DNA of 64,000 nucleotides from Fuerstiella sp. GTDB lineage: Bacteria > Planctomycetota > Planctomycetia > Planctomycetales > Planctomycetaceae. Both the position numbers and the translations under genes were made by a program. The notes under the pieces were generated by a model. The model had not been told where the DNA came from. It saw nothing but the letters and a program-made list of their open reading frames with translations, and did not search any database. Of the stretch, positions 1 through 7,691 are shown piece by piece; the first letter of the stretch is position 1; the number at the start of each line of letters is the position of its first letter. The stretch covers positions 1 to 64,000 of the forward strand of contig JAQWOH010000076.1 in NCBI GenBank assembly GCA_029245955.1, in the 5' to 3' direction.

Positions 1-47
1 GCGGACTTCTAATCCGCAGGTCAAAGGTTCGAATCCTTTCGGGCGTA
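1..47 (+). tRNA. tRNA-Arg(TCT), 3' part only, cut by window edge
   Basis: The anticodon stem GCGGA/TCCGC encloses the 7-base loop CTTCTAA (anticodon TCT, arginine). It is followed by a 5-base variable loop, a perfect T-stem AAAGG/CCTTT around TTCGAAT, the 3' acceptor strand CGGGCGT and discriminator A47. CCA is not encoded. The 5' acceptor strand and D-arm lie outside the window. The gene sits at the edge of a likely integrated element and probably served as its attachment site. Confidence 0.9.
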
Positions 48-63
48 CTAAGTTACGACAATT

Positions 64-103
64 GCCCTCTGAGATGTACCTAGGTACGGTCAGGGGGCTT
101 TTT
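64..103 (+). terminator. Rho-independent terminator of the tRNA-Arg gene
   Basis: A 9-bp stem, GCCCTCTGA (64-72) with TCAGGGGGC (90-98), includes one G-U pair. Within its loop is a smaller palindrome, GTACCTAGGTAC. Five T residues follow at 99-103. It lies 17 bases past the tRNA. The stop codon of the recombinase fragment on the other strand overlaps the T run. Confidence 0.85.
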
Positions 104-915
104 CATGTCTCAACAGTACGTTGATCTTGCCCCTTTGGGCGTAGCAAGTTGTTCAGGGTCTCTGCAGCCTGCTGGACATCCCCCGAAACGTAATGTTTTT
201 GGGTCGTCTCCCACGACGAATGTCTCATGATCCGGCAGATTAGCAACGGCGGAATGTTGGCGTTGTGGAGATTCTCCGCACAGGATCGCCTTAGGTCATG
301 TGCAGACGCATATTTGACGGTCTTTTCAGTATCCATGTCACCTTCCTCTACGACGACTCCGGCCTTCTTTCCAATTCGACTGATGACCTTGCCGACCCAC
401 TCAGCATTTGGTCGCCTATGCCGAACGTGGCGACCAAGTCGTAATTGCAATGACAGTGGATTGAAGACCCAGCCGGTTCGTTGAGGTACAGGTGTACCCA
501 GCAGCAATTCTTCGAACCCCGGCAGGATGGGAATTGCTTCATTCGTGTCATTCTTCTGCCTCGAAGCGGGGATTTCTAATATGGGATGCCTTCCATCTTC
601 CCACAAAGGACGGATTGTCCGTCGTTTGTCCCACGAGACAAACATCAGCTCTCCGATCCGCAGTGCTGATTCCCAAAGCCCGTACAGTACGTACTTCCAT
701 GATTCAGCTGCCTCTTCACCCACAACCTGTGCGGTCACATCGAGCATCAGCTGAAATTCTTCGGCAGAAATCGGTCTGCCCTTCATGGGATTCTTTGGCG
801 TCTTGACTTGCGGGCAGTCCACCCGAGATGGCAGCCAATCCTGCTCATACGCCCAATTGAGTGCAGCAACGATTGTCTTCAGATATCCCCTGACGGTAAA
901 CGGTGACCGGACGGA
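103..915 (-). pseudogene. Tyrosine recombinase, C-terminal catalytic fragment
   Basis: The minus strand encodes the end of the core-binding domain and the whole catalytic domain of a phage-type integrase. Visible active-site motifs are ALRIGEL (first Arg), HDLRR (HxxR), RHSSWETTQKHY (second His and the tyrosine nucleophile). The fragment has no proper N-terminus. The open frame continues to 1233 only because it reads antisense through an hsdR fragment. The homologous part of the gene begins near residues SPFTVRGYL, at about 905. It ends next to a tRNA-Arg, the usual place for such integrases. It is probably inactive unless a short form is made. Confidence 0.8.
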
Positions 916-1150
916 ACCTTCAACAAAGACTACGCCTTCCACTGGGCCGACTTTAATAACGAACCCATTGGTGACTGGCAGGCCTTCACTTCCGGCCTGC
1001 TCTCCATCCCGATGGCACATCAGCTGATCGGTTTTTATACCGTAGCGGATGAGTCCGACGGCGTGCTGAAGGTGTTGCGGAGCTATCAATACTACGCGAC
1101 CCACGCCATTTCGGACAAAGTGGCCAAGACGGACTGGAAGAACCCCAATC
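916..1150 (+). pseudogene. hsdR: Type I restriction enzyme HsdR, internal fragment
   Basis: The plus strand reads about 78 codons with strong resemblance to the segment of HsdR just before its helicase Walker A motif. Recognisable pieces are AFHWADFNNEP, QAFTSGLLSIPMAHQLIGFY and VLKVLRSYQYYATHAISDKV. The similarity stops at about 1150, before the expected TGSGKT loop. There is no start, stop or neighbouring hsdM/hsdS. The fragment lies inside integrase remnants of the opposite strand, so it is a relic of a lost restriction-modification locus. Confidence 0.75.
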
Positions 1151-1595
1151 GGCTCAGTGCGTTCCGAAGTGTCCGGATTGAACGCAACCGCGTATTGTCG
1201 CTGTGCCCGTCTTTCTTCAGTGCCGATTGCCACGCCAACAGGTGTTCGCCATCCAGCTTCCGAAGTTTCACGGCTCCGATGTACGGCGTGACATACAGCC
1301 GTGTGGCCATTTCATATTCGGCAATCGTATTGTCAGACCGATCGATTGCGACGTCGTTATCAAGCCAGCGTTGAAGGTAGGCGGCCAGTGAGTCTTTTGC
1401 CACGATGGCTTTCCGGTTCAGCTTGGCCTGCCGCTTCAGGTCATCGAGCTTGTCTTTGACTTCCTTCTGAGTCTTGCCGTAAACGGTCTCCTGAATTCGC
1501 TTGCCGGTCTTGTCTCGTCCGAGACTGATTCGGCCCCGCCATCGTCCATCCGGCCGCTTGTAAATTGTGCCCTCGCCATTCCCTCTCTTGCTCAT
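1150..1595 (-). pseudogene. Tyrosine recombinase, N-terminal fragment of a second integrase
   Basis: The minus strand starts with MSKRGNGEGTIYKR and an AP2-like integrase DNA-binding domain (DGRWRGRISLG, KTQKEVKDKLDDL), followed by a SAM-like core-binding domain that breaks off after RTLRNALSR at about 1150. Downstream residues in this frame are antisense hsdR. The last helix present is homologous to the first helix of the catalytic fragment at 103-915, so the two pieces overlap in family position and must come from two different integrase genes. The start is supported by ATG at 1595. Confidence 0.75.
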
Positions 1596-1982
1596 CGATT
1601 CATCTCCTAAAATGAGTTCCTGAATTGCTGGGGAGAAAAACCACGCCGTGCCGAAGTGCTATCGAACGGGCGTACCGATCCCACAGAATGAAACGTCGAT
1701 GGGGAACACTCGCGAGCCAAAGCGGTTGGCCGAATGATGAATTGCGAGCAATTACGTCGGTGCGTAGAATGCATGGCACCCACCGTCCTTTCCTATAAAA
1801 GGGCGTGTTGGTTAGCTGGGTTCGGGATTGCCGTCCCGTTCCCAGCGTTTATCAGTTTGCCCGATCCGTGGCTCATCTGTCAAGTTGCTTCCGTGATGTG
1901 GTGGGAACGCTGATGCAAAGTCGGCTGCAATGCCGCGAGACTTTCATGTACCAATGAACCAACAGCAATTCAGGAGTGACAC
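1596..1982. other. Intergenic, 387 bp
   Basis: No coding frame of believable composition is seen. The right end holds AGGAG just before the ATG at 1983, a ribosome binding site for the L7/L12-like gene. Confidence 0.5.
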
Positions 1983-2312
1983 ATGTTCGCCGTTTTAGAA
2001 TTCCAAGACCTGACCATTATCGCGGCTATCGTCGCTGTCTTGACCGGCCTCAACTACGCGAGATCAAGCCCAGCAGATGGCGAGTGTCTCATGCTTTTGA
2101 GTCGTTTAGACCGTAAAGTGGATGTGCTTATTCAACACCTCGACGTTGATATCCCTGAGGCACTCGCAAAATACGGATTGTCGACAACAGTTGCCGAGTT
2201 GGCTGATGAGGGCAAGAAGATCGAGGCCATCAAAGTCCACAGGAAGGAAACCGGCGTCGGCCTCAAGGAGGCCAAGGACGCAATCGAGGCATACCAAGAC
2301 GAGAGTTCCTGA
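1983..2312 (+). CDS. Small membrane-anchored protein with ribosomal L7/L12 C-terminal-like domain
   Basis: This 109-residue protein begins with a hydrophobic helix (residues about 9-25). Residues about 70-105 (GKKIEAIKVHRKETG followed by VGLKEAKDAIEAY) closely match the C-terminal domain of ribosomal protein bL12, the part that recruits translation factors. The N-terminal dimerisation domain and hinge of bL12 are absent, so this is not the ribosomal stalk protein. Such stand-alone bL12-fold proteins are known in bacteria but have no firm function. AGGAG precedes the ATG. It lies inside the likely integrated element, so it may be cargo. Confidence 0.75.
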   Translation: MFAVLEFQDLTIIAAIVAVLTGLNYARSSPADGECLMLLSRLDRKVDVLIQHLDVDIPEALAKYGLSTTVAELADEGKKIEAIKVHRKETGVGLKEAKDAIEAYQDESS

Positions 2313-2380
2313 ATGCCACCATCCGATCGGCAAGTTGACTATCACCGAAACTCATCCCGCTCAACCTTACTCATCTTCCG

Positions 2381-2609
2381 TCAATCCCACGGTGCAATTG
2401 TTTTGTGACTGCCGCCCCATAGCCCGAGCTTCTTTGACCGTGCCCCGTCGAGCAACCTGTCGAGCAACCTGTCGATGTGCATGTACTTGTTGACGGCCTT
2501 GCCACCGAATTTCACAGAACGGGTGGCCCCCTGAATCGCCAGCGACGATCCGCCAGACTTGACTGCGTCCAAAATCTGCCGAGAACCTTCCGTATCAGGA
2601 AAATCGGCA
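2381..2609 (-). pseudogene. Possible gene remnant, unknown product
   Basis: An open frame of about 76 codons runs on the minus strand from a stop at about 2610 to a stop at 2381. It holds segments such as LAIQGATRSVKFGGKAVNK and a repeated DRLL. It has no ATG near its beginning, only TTG at 2572. I recognise no family. The composition looks more like real protein than the other frames, hence the listing as a remnant. Confidence 0.25.
2447..2470. repeat. Tandem 12-bp repeat, two copies
   Basis: GTCGAGCAACCT occurs twice in a row, followed by a partial third copy (GTCGA). On the minus strand it encodes the repeated DRLL of the possible remnant. Confidence 0.8.
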
Positions 2610-2644
2610 CTGCAACTCAGCCCACGTGGCTAAGTCCGTACATT

Positions 2645-2666
2645 CCGGATGCCGTCCGGCATCCGG
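2645..2666. repeat. Perfect inverted repeat, 9-bp arms
   Basis: CCGGATGCC (2645-2653), loop GTCC, then GGCATCCGG (2658-2666). There is no T run on either side, so it is not a classical terminator. It could be a protein-binding or recombination site in the decayed part of the island. Confidence 0.6.
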
Positions 2667-2905
2667 CAGATTCCCTCGCCGTGATTGATGATCCGTCGAA
2701 TGTCAGGATCTTCAAGATCACAAACATCAAAAGCACCGTCCGCAACCATGAAATGATCCTGCCGATCGTCATCGGCGGGTGTGTTCCAGCGCGTCGTAAA
2801 ACCGAACAGGAAATATCCTGTCGCACGAAATTTTCGATTATGTATACGCTTCGGAAATCAGCCTGGTCTGGAGTTGTGGGGGCTCAGTTACGTGCAAACT
2901 CCGGA

Positions 2906-4276
2906 CTACTTCTCTTCATCATCTCGAACGATCAAGGCCTCACTAAAACTGAGTTTTTTGCGGAGGTATTCGAGTGTGTCGTAGTCAAGATGAGACGTAA
3001 TATCTTTCAATCGGTCTACCATTTGCTTGGTCCGCTCGTTGTCGGGATCACCTTTCAGTATTTCTTCCAAATCATCGTATGAGGTTGAGTCACCTGTGTA
3101 CGTAATCGCTCGCAACCAGATTTCAATCAACTGACCGTGGCGACCATCCAGAATCCCCGCAAACGTCTCGTCACGCCTGAGTTCGCTTATCAACGTACCG
3201 GCTGTGATCTTCCGACTGAGAAACCTGTGATACAGGCTTCGATCGAGGTACCTCAGAAATAAAAGGGTGCTCGTCGCAATTGGGACAATACCTTGATTCA
3301 CTTTCGTCGTGGCAAAAACAACAGCTAATTCTCCGACAATCTGTTCCATTATTCGCAACGCGGGTTTATAGGCACAAAAATATATGTTCAGCACAGATTC
3401 AGTTTCCCCGGCATGCCCACTTCTGAATTCGTAATCTGATTTAAGCAGAATCTCGGAGTGCAGGTCGAAACGAACAATTATATTTCTTGTGAATGCTTTC
3501 ACATCAGGGTCGGGCAGTTTGCACGGCAGATCAATAAAACGACGAAGATATCCATCCGGGTTCATTCCAGACCCATAGATTGAACGTATTGAATGCCCCA
3601 GTTGCTCCCGGTCTATTGCGAGTAAGAACACGACCCCGTTCACGCCAAATAGATGTTTTATCCGCTCAAGCATTTCTACAGCGTATGCCGGACGACACCG
3701 GTCCAGTTCATCGACCAGAACAACTATCGGCTTATCTGACTGATTCGAAAGTGACTCCAGTGCTTCACGAAACGACACGATTGCCGCCTTTTCCTGGGAA
3801 TACTGATTCACGCATTTTTGGGTCAAACTCACTGTCGATTCAGACAGTGAGTTCTCTGTTGTGGTGTCTGTGCTTATGATGCCCCCGGCTGCTGCACGCG
3901 CCGCTAATGGCAAGCCTCTCTTTAGAAGTTGCTCTCCAGCAGAATACAGTCTCGTTTTCCATCCGGAGCCTTCACCCTCAGTCATAATTTGGGATTCAAA
4001 TTCCCCCAAGAGGGAGACCAATGGGGCATCTGAATGATCGGTCTCCCACGCACTGAAGTAGATCGTACGAAATCCCTCCATAACGAGTGTTTCACGCCAC
4101 ATTCGAAGAAACGTAGTCTTACCACTTCCCCATTCACCCTCGATCGTCAACACGCCACCGCCATCAACGGCGTGCACGAGCGAAGTCAATGCTTCCGCGA
4201 AATCCTTCCGTTCAAGGCAGTCCCCTGCAAACGGATCTTCTTCTGACACAGCCATTTCCGGCAATCGGATTCTCAT
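2906..4276 (-). CDS. KAP family P-loop NTPase
   Basis: This 456-residue ATPase has Walker A GEWGSGKTT at residues 47-55, the family motif YFSAWETD near 73-80 and Walker B IVVLVDELDRCRP at about 184-196. These define the KAP group of STAND-like P-loop NTPases, which often occur in mobile or defence loci. Many KAP proteins have transmembrane helices between Walker A and B. Here that stretch (about 110-135) is only weakly hydrophobic, so the protein is probably soluble. The start ATG at 4276 gives a normal N-terminus. It is the largest intact gene between the two tRNA-like ends. A role in phage defence is inferred from family and location. Confidence 0.85.
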   Translation of the reverse strand: MRIRLPEMAVSEEDPFAGDCLERKDFAEALTSLVHAVDGGGVLTIEGEWGSGKTTFLRMWRETLVMEGFRTIYFSAWETDHSDAPLVSLLGEFESQIMTEGEGSGWKTRLYSAGEQLLKRGLPLAARAAAGGIISTDTTTENSLSESTVSLTQKCVNQYSQEKAAIVSFREALESLSNQSDKPIVVLVDELDRCRPAYAVEMLERIKHLFGVNGVVFLLAIDREQLGHSIRSIYGSGMNPDGYLRRFIDLPCKLPDPDVKAFTRNIIVRFDLHSEILLKSDYEFRSGHAGETESVLNIYFCAYKPALRIMEQIVGELAVVFATTKVNQGIVPIATSTLLFLRYLDRSLYHRFLSRKITAGTLISELRRDETFAGILDGRHGQLIEIWLRAITYTGDSTSYDDLEEILKGDPDNERTKQMVDRLKDITSHLDYDTLEYLRKKLSFSEALIVRDDEEK

Positions 4277-4404
4277 GCATGTTTTCCTTTGTGTGTCAGC
4301 TCAAGTGTCAACAAGAATCGATCTGGCTGCGCATTGTCTCACAGACTGACGATTTTGGAAACGCACAAAAATAATATGGATTCGCCGACCGTCGGACGAT
4401 CTTA

Positions 4405-4454
4405 GTGAACTCCTAATCCGCAGGTCGCAGATTCAAATCCTACCGGACACACTG
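4405..4454 (+). repeat. Degenerate tRNA-Arg 3' half, probable attachment-site copy
   Basis: Bases 4409-4426 match 17 of 18 bases of the tRNA-Arg at 5-22 (shared core CTAATCCGCAGGTC). The T-arm region continues with partial similarity (ATTCAAATCCT). The anticodon loop reads CTCCTAA (CCT). The anticodon and T stems contain mismatches and no 5' half precedes it, so it is not a working tRNA. Same orientation as the tRNA at 1-47, it brackets a 4.4-kb segment carrying integrase remnants. Confidence 0.65.
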
Positions 4455-4641
4455 TATTTTCATTGGTGACGCTGAGGATTCCATCGGGTGTCTCACCCAC
4501 GCCGCTGTGCATCGCAGGACCGGTACCGCACGTTCCATAACGAGGTGTTCAGTTCTCCTGTTCAAGTACGCCACCACTGAGATAGAAAACCAGCCAGTTC
4601 GCCTCAACAGTAGTCGGTCAGCATTGAAGTACCAATCTGGA

Positions 4642-5142
4642 TCATCGAGAGTTCCAGCGCAATCCGATTTTCGTCAGCAGGTAACGTGTGGCCAAAACCG
4701 GGTGTCGCATGACAATCTTCAGCAGACACGCCCAGTCGAGTCCTTCTACTGGTTTCATGATAATTTCCGGCCGATTTTCACACGTATCCTTCAGCCAGCC
4801 GTTATGAACCTCAAACACTGGCGGAGGGTAGCTGTCGACGGGAAAAAAACCCACATCCTTAGTTTCGTTGCTGGTACACGTCTGGCCGCCGACCACGCAG
4901 CATTCAAACAGATGCGTTTCGCTGGTGAGTTTTCCGGTAGGAGTGTATACGGCCACTTTCCGAACAACCCGGACCTCTAAACCGCTTTCTTCGAACACTT
5001 CGCGTACAGCCGCAACGTCCGGGCTTTCGCCCGGATCGATGCCCCCCCCCGGCAGAACCCAAATCGGTACATCGCGGCGTTTGACAAACAGGACATTGTC
5101 TTTTTGGTCGTCGAACACGACGGCAACAGCACCTTCTCTCAT
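4642..5142 (-). CDS. NUDIX hydrolase
   Basis: The protein (166 residues from ATG at 5142) carries a complete NUDIX box, GGGIDPGESPDVAAVREVFEE, then SGL, matching GX5EX7REUXEEXGU. It should hydrolyse a nucleoside-diphosphate-linked compound with Mg2+ held by the Glu cluster; the substrate cannot be told from sequence. The open frame extends upstream to a TTG at 5298, which would add 52 residues without clear domain character. The ATG directly before the first beta strand (EGAVAVVFD) is therefore preferred. It lies just outside the island remnant. Confidence 0.85.
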   Translation of the reverse strand: MREGAVAVVFDDQKDNVLFVKRRDVPIWVLPGGGIDPGESPDVAAVREVFEESGLEVRVVRKVAVYTPTGKLTSETHLFECCVVGGQTCTSNETKDVGFFPVDSYPPPVFEVHNGWLKDTCENRPEIIMKPVEGLDWACLLKIVMRHPVLATRYLLTKIGLRWNSR

Positions 5143-5604
5143 GAGGCGGATTATAGATTGATTTGCCCACGATGCGAAGACGTGAATGTTGGCCCGGTGA
5201 AGCACAGACCAGAGGCCATCAACCACGAATGTCTCATCATGTCGGGAATTATCAGAGTGTGAGAATGAGCCCAAAACGCGTCTGTGTGGTTCGGACAAGT
5301 GTCAAGTATTGTGGCTGGTCATGGACAGCTGGCACAAAAACGAGAAAAACGGCGACTCGACAGGAAAAACACTGACTCTCGCCGAAAAATGGGGCTGCGG
5401 CCCGTAGTATGCGGCGACGAATGATTCAACGATTCCGGTTTGCGGTCATATCAAGTATGCGGCTGAATGACTTCGGTGTCATGGGCTTACGGCATACAGA
5501 GTCAGTGAATTTCCAAATGCGGCCGTACAAAAAAAGCTGGCATACGCAGTGAACCCATTCACATTTACTAAGTTTCAGGTTTTAATGTTCCCAACAGACA
5601 AGCA
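5143..5604. other. Intergenic between divergent NUDIX and folE genes
   Basis: No gene is seen apart from the possible upstream extension of the NUDIX frame to 5298. The segment must hold the promoters of both neighbours, but no convincing -35/-10 pair stands out. Confidence 0.5.
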
Positions 5605-6219
5605 ATGGCAAACTTAAACGAAACACTGGGCTCAGGAGCCACACCGCCGGAAGCGCGACACATTGACCAGTCGCGCATTGAAGCGGCAGTACGAGAGATC
5701 CTCAGCGCAATCGGCGAGAAACCGGAACGCGACGGTCTGCAGGACACGCCGGGCCGGGTGGCTCGCATGTACGCTGAGATGTTCGGCGGACTGCACGTTG
5801 ATCCCGGTCGCCACCTGCACAAGGTCTTCGAAGAAGAATACGACGAGATGGTTCTGGTGCGGGACATCAGCTTTCACAGTATGTGCGAGCACCACCTGTT
5901 GCCGTTCATTGGCACGGCTCATGTAGGCTACATTCCGCGTGGCAGGGTCACGGGGCTCAGCAAGCTGGCTCGTGTGGTGGACGAAGTATCACGGCGGCCT
6001 CAGGTGCAGGAACGCATGACACACACGATTGCAGACCTGGTAGAATCAGAGCTGGACGCCAAGGGTGTCATTGTCGTTCTTGAGGCAGAGCATACGTGTA
6101 TGACAATTCGCGGTGTGAAGAAGCCGGGAGCTCTGACGGTGACCAGTGCGGTGCGCGGCCTGCTGAAGAATGACCCTTCCAGCCGAGCCGAGGCGATGGC
6201 CCTGATCAATAAGAAATAA
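5605..6219 (+). CDS. folE: GTP cyclohydrolase I
   Basis: FolE converts GTP to 7,8-dihydroneopterin triphosphate, the first step of tetrahydrofolate and other pterin synthesis, as a cytoplasmic decamer. The 204-residue length is typical. Conserved parts are [10 protein letters not shown] (about 47-56), the zinc ligand region [10 protein letters not shown] (Cys94, His97), [10 protein letters not shown], and the third zinc ligand in [16 protein letters not shown] (Cys165). The 12-base gap to the next gene suggests co-transcription. Pterin supply fits the Fae gene further on, since tetrahydromethanopterin is also built from this pathway, but that link is inferred. Confidence 0.96.
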   Translation: MANLNETLGSGATPPEARHIDQSRIEAAVREILSAIGEKPERDGLQDTPGRVARMYAEMFGGLHVDPGRHLHKVFEEEYDEMVLVRDISFHSMCEHHLLPFIGTAHVGYIPRGRVTGLSKLARVVDEVSRRPQVQERMTHTIADLVESELDAKGVIVVLEAEHTCMTIRGVKKPGALTVTSAVRGLLKNDPSSRAEAMALINKK

Positions 6220-6230
6220 CCGGCGCATTC

Positions 6231-7076
6231 ATGATCGCTCTGTTCATTCTCAAACTCTCTGCAGGCATCACGCTGATGTGGTGGCTGATGCCGCGCCAAG
6301 AGGTAACCGACGGCTTCTTCCGAATCCAGATGCGCGTGCTGTTGGGGCTTTCGGTATTGTGTGCGTTGTTGCTGTCCGGCAATACCGACGCGGCTATCGA
6401 TGGCAGACAGGCCTCAGAGAGTCACGTAAGGAATCAGTCAGTGGAGCCTGACACGTCCCTCGCGCAGAAGATGGTGGCGACTTCCAGGGATGTGGCCGGC
6501 CAGACGAAGGTTGTGTCCATCGTCGCGGCAGTGACGGCTTATGTCGGTTCAGTGTTCTGGGCGCTCGGGCGCAAATTTCCGGGAAACCTCTGTATTCATC
6601 TGCTGATGGTGCTTACCGCGTTATCGCTCGGACTGCATTCGTGGCATGCAACCACGGACTGCAGCTTTCTTCAGCAATTGCTGTCGGACTTTTCTTCTGC
6701 GGCGGTTCTTGGTGGTGTGACCACGGGGATGTTACTGGGACACTGGTATCTGACGACGCCCACGATGAGTATCAAGCCTCTGACATGGTTCAATATTGCA
6801 ATCGCGGTCGCAGTGCTCGGTCGGCTGGTTGGCTCGGGCTGGGCGGTTGCCGGCGCTGGTATATCGCTGCCGGACACAACGCAGCAGATGTGGCTGGGCA
6901 TCCGCTGGGCAGGGGGAATAGTGGCCCCGGGGTTCATGTGCGTCATGGTCTGGCGAATTCTGAAGCATCAAAACACTCAATCCGCCACCGGCGTGCTGTT
7001 TGCAACACTGGTTGTGGTATTCATGGGTGAAATGGCAGCAGCGCTGCTGGAACAGGACTCACGAATACCCTATTGA
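6231..7076 (+). CDS. Polytopic membrane protein, unknown function
   Basis: The 281-residue protein shows about seven hydrophobic segments: near residues 3-18, 36-46, 98-112, 120-135, 145-168, 185-205 and 223-275. I recognise no family motif. It starts 12 bases after folE, so the two are probably one operon. Arrangement of helices resembles small integral membrane proteins of planctomycetes without assigned role. Confidence 0.75.
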   Translation: MIALFILKLSAGITLMWWLMPRQEVTDGFFRIQMRVLLGLSVLCALLLSGNTDAAIDGRQASESHVRNQSVEPDTSLAQKMVATSRDVAGQTKVVSIVAAVTAYVGSVFWALGRKFPGNLCIHLLMVLTALSLGLHSWHATTDCSFLQQLLSDFSSAAVLGGVTTGMLLGHWYLTTPTMSIKPLTWFNIAIAVAVLGRLVGSGWAVAGAGISLPDTTQQMWLGIRWAGGIVAPGFMCVMVWRILKHQNTQSATGVLFATLVVVFMGEMAAALLEQDSRIPY

Positions 7077-7184
7077 AATCATCTCAACCATACTGCCGGT
7101 GTGTGGTCGGAAACCAGTCGCCGGTGTTCTACAATGCCCACGTGATCTGTAAAAACATTTTCTGTCTGTCGGCCTCGTCATTCC

Positions 7185-7685
7185 ATGCAAATCATCTTTC
7201 AATGCCCTGTCTGCGAGCAGCGCAATCTGCAATGTCCGGAAGTGGTGACAGCGCCGATAAACTGCGAGCATTGTGACTGGTCACGTGATCAGGGACCAGC
7301 AGACTTTGAGAGAGACTCTTGTCGTCGGTGCCGAGTCTGTGGCTGCGACGATCTTTGGCGACAGAAGGATTTTCCGCCGGCACTGGGGGTGGCTTGCGCC
7401 GGAGCGGGCATAGTTTTGAGTTCTATATTCTGGGCCAGATACGAACCCATCTGGGCATTGGGCGTTCTGATGTCGTTTGGCCTGATCGATCTGCTGCTGT
7501 ACATATTCATGGACGACATGCTGGTCTGTTATCGCTGCCGTGCACGCCATCGTCAGACGACTGTGAACGAAGGGCATGTCAATTTCGATCTGGAAATAAG
7601 CGAGCGATACATCCAGATGAAGAAACGGCAGGACGAAGCCGATAGAAAATCGAAGGCTGGCAACACGCCTCAGAAGACGGAGTAG
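7185..7685 (+). CDS. Zinc-ribbon membrane protein, unknown function
   Basis: The N-terminal half has paired cysteines typical of zinc ribbons: CPVCEQRNLQC, CEHCDW and CRRCRVCGC. Two hydrophobic helices (about 67-85 and 90-108) follow, then CYRCRARHR and a charged C-terminal tail rich in Lys/Asp. The layout suggests a metal-binding cytoplasmic part held at the membrane. It ends 6 bases before the TTG start of the dehydrogenase gene, so they may be co-transcribed. Confidence 0.7.
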   Translation: MQIIFQCPVCEQRNLQCPEVVTAPINCEHCDWSRDQGPADFERDSCRRCRVCGCDDLWRQKDFPPALGVACAGAGIVLSSIFWARYEPIWALGVLMSFGLIDLLLYIFMDDMLVCYRCRARHRQTTVNEGHVNFDLEISERYIQMKKRQDEADRKSKAGNTPQKTE

Positions 7686-7691
7686 TCGCGT

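Larger units (their letters stand above)
2313..2905. other. Decayed intergenic region of the island
   Basis: Only short open frames occur. One minus-strand frame (about 2381-2609) has protein-like composition but no start. A tandem 12-bp repeat and a perfect inverted repeat lie here. I see no gene that can be supported. Confidence 0.5.

Noticed and set aside
916-1233. Minus-strand extension of the catalytic integrase frame to an apparent start at 1233
   Set aside because: These residues are antisense to the recognisable hsdR fragment and show no recombinase character.
2617-2826. Minus-strand frame with a hydrophobic stretch, possible small membrane protein
   Set aside because: Biased composition outside the hydrophobic stretch, no family likeness, and it lies in a decayed region.
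4330-4454. Complete tRNA-Arg(CCT) gene
   Set aside because: No matching 5' acceptor or D-arm precedes it, and the anticodon and T stems contain mismatches.
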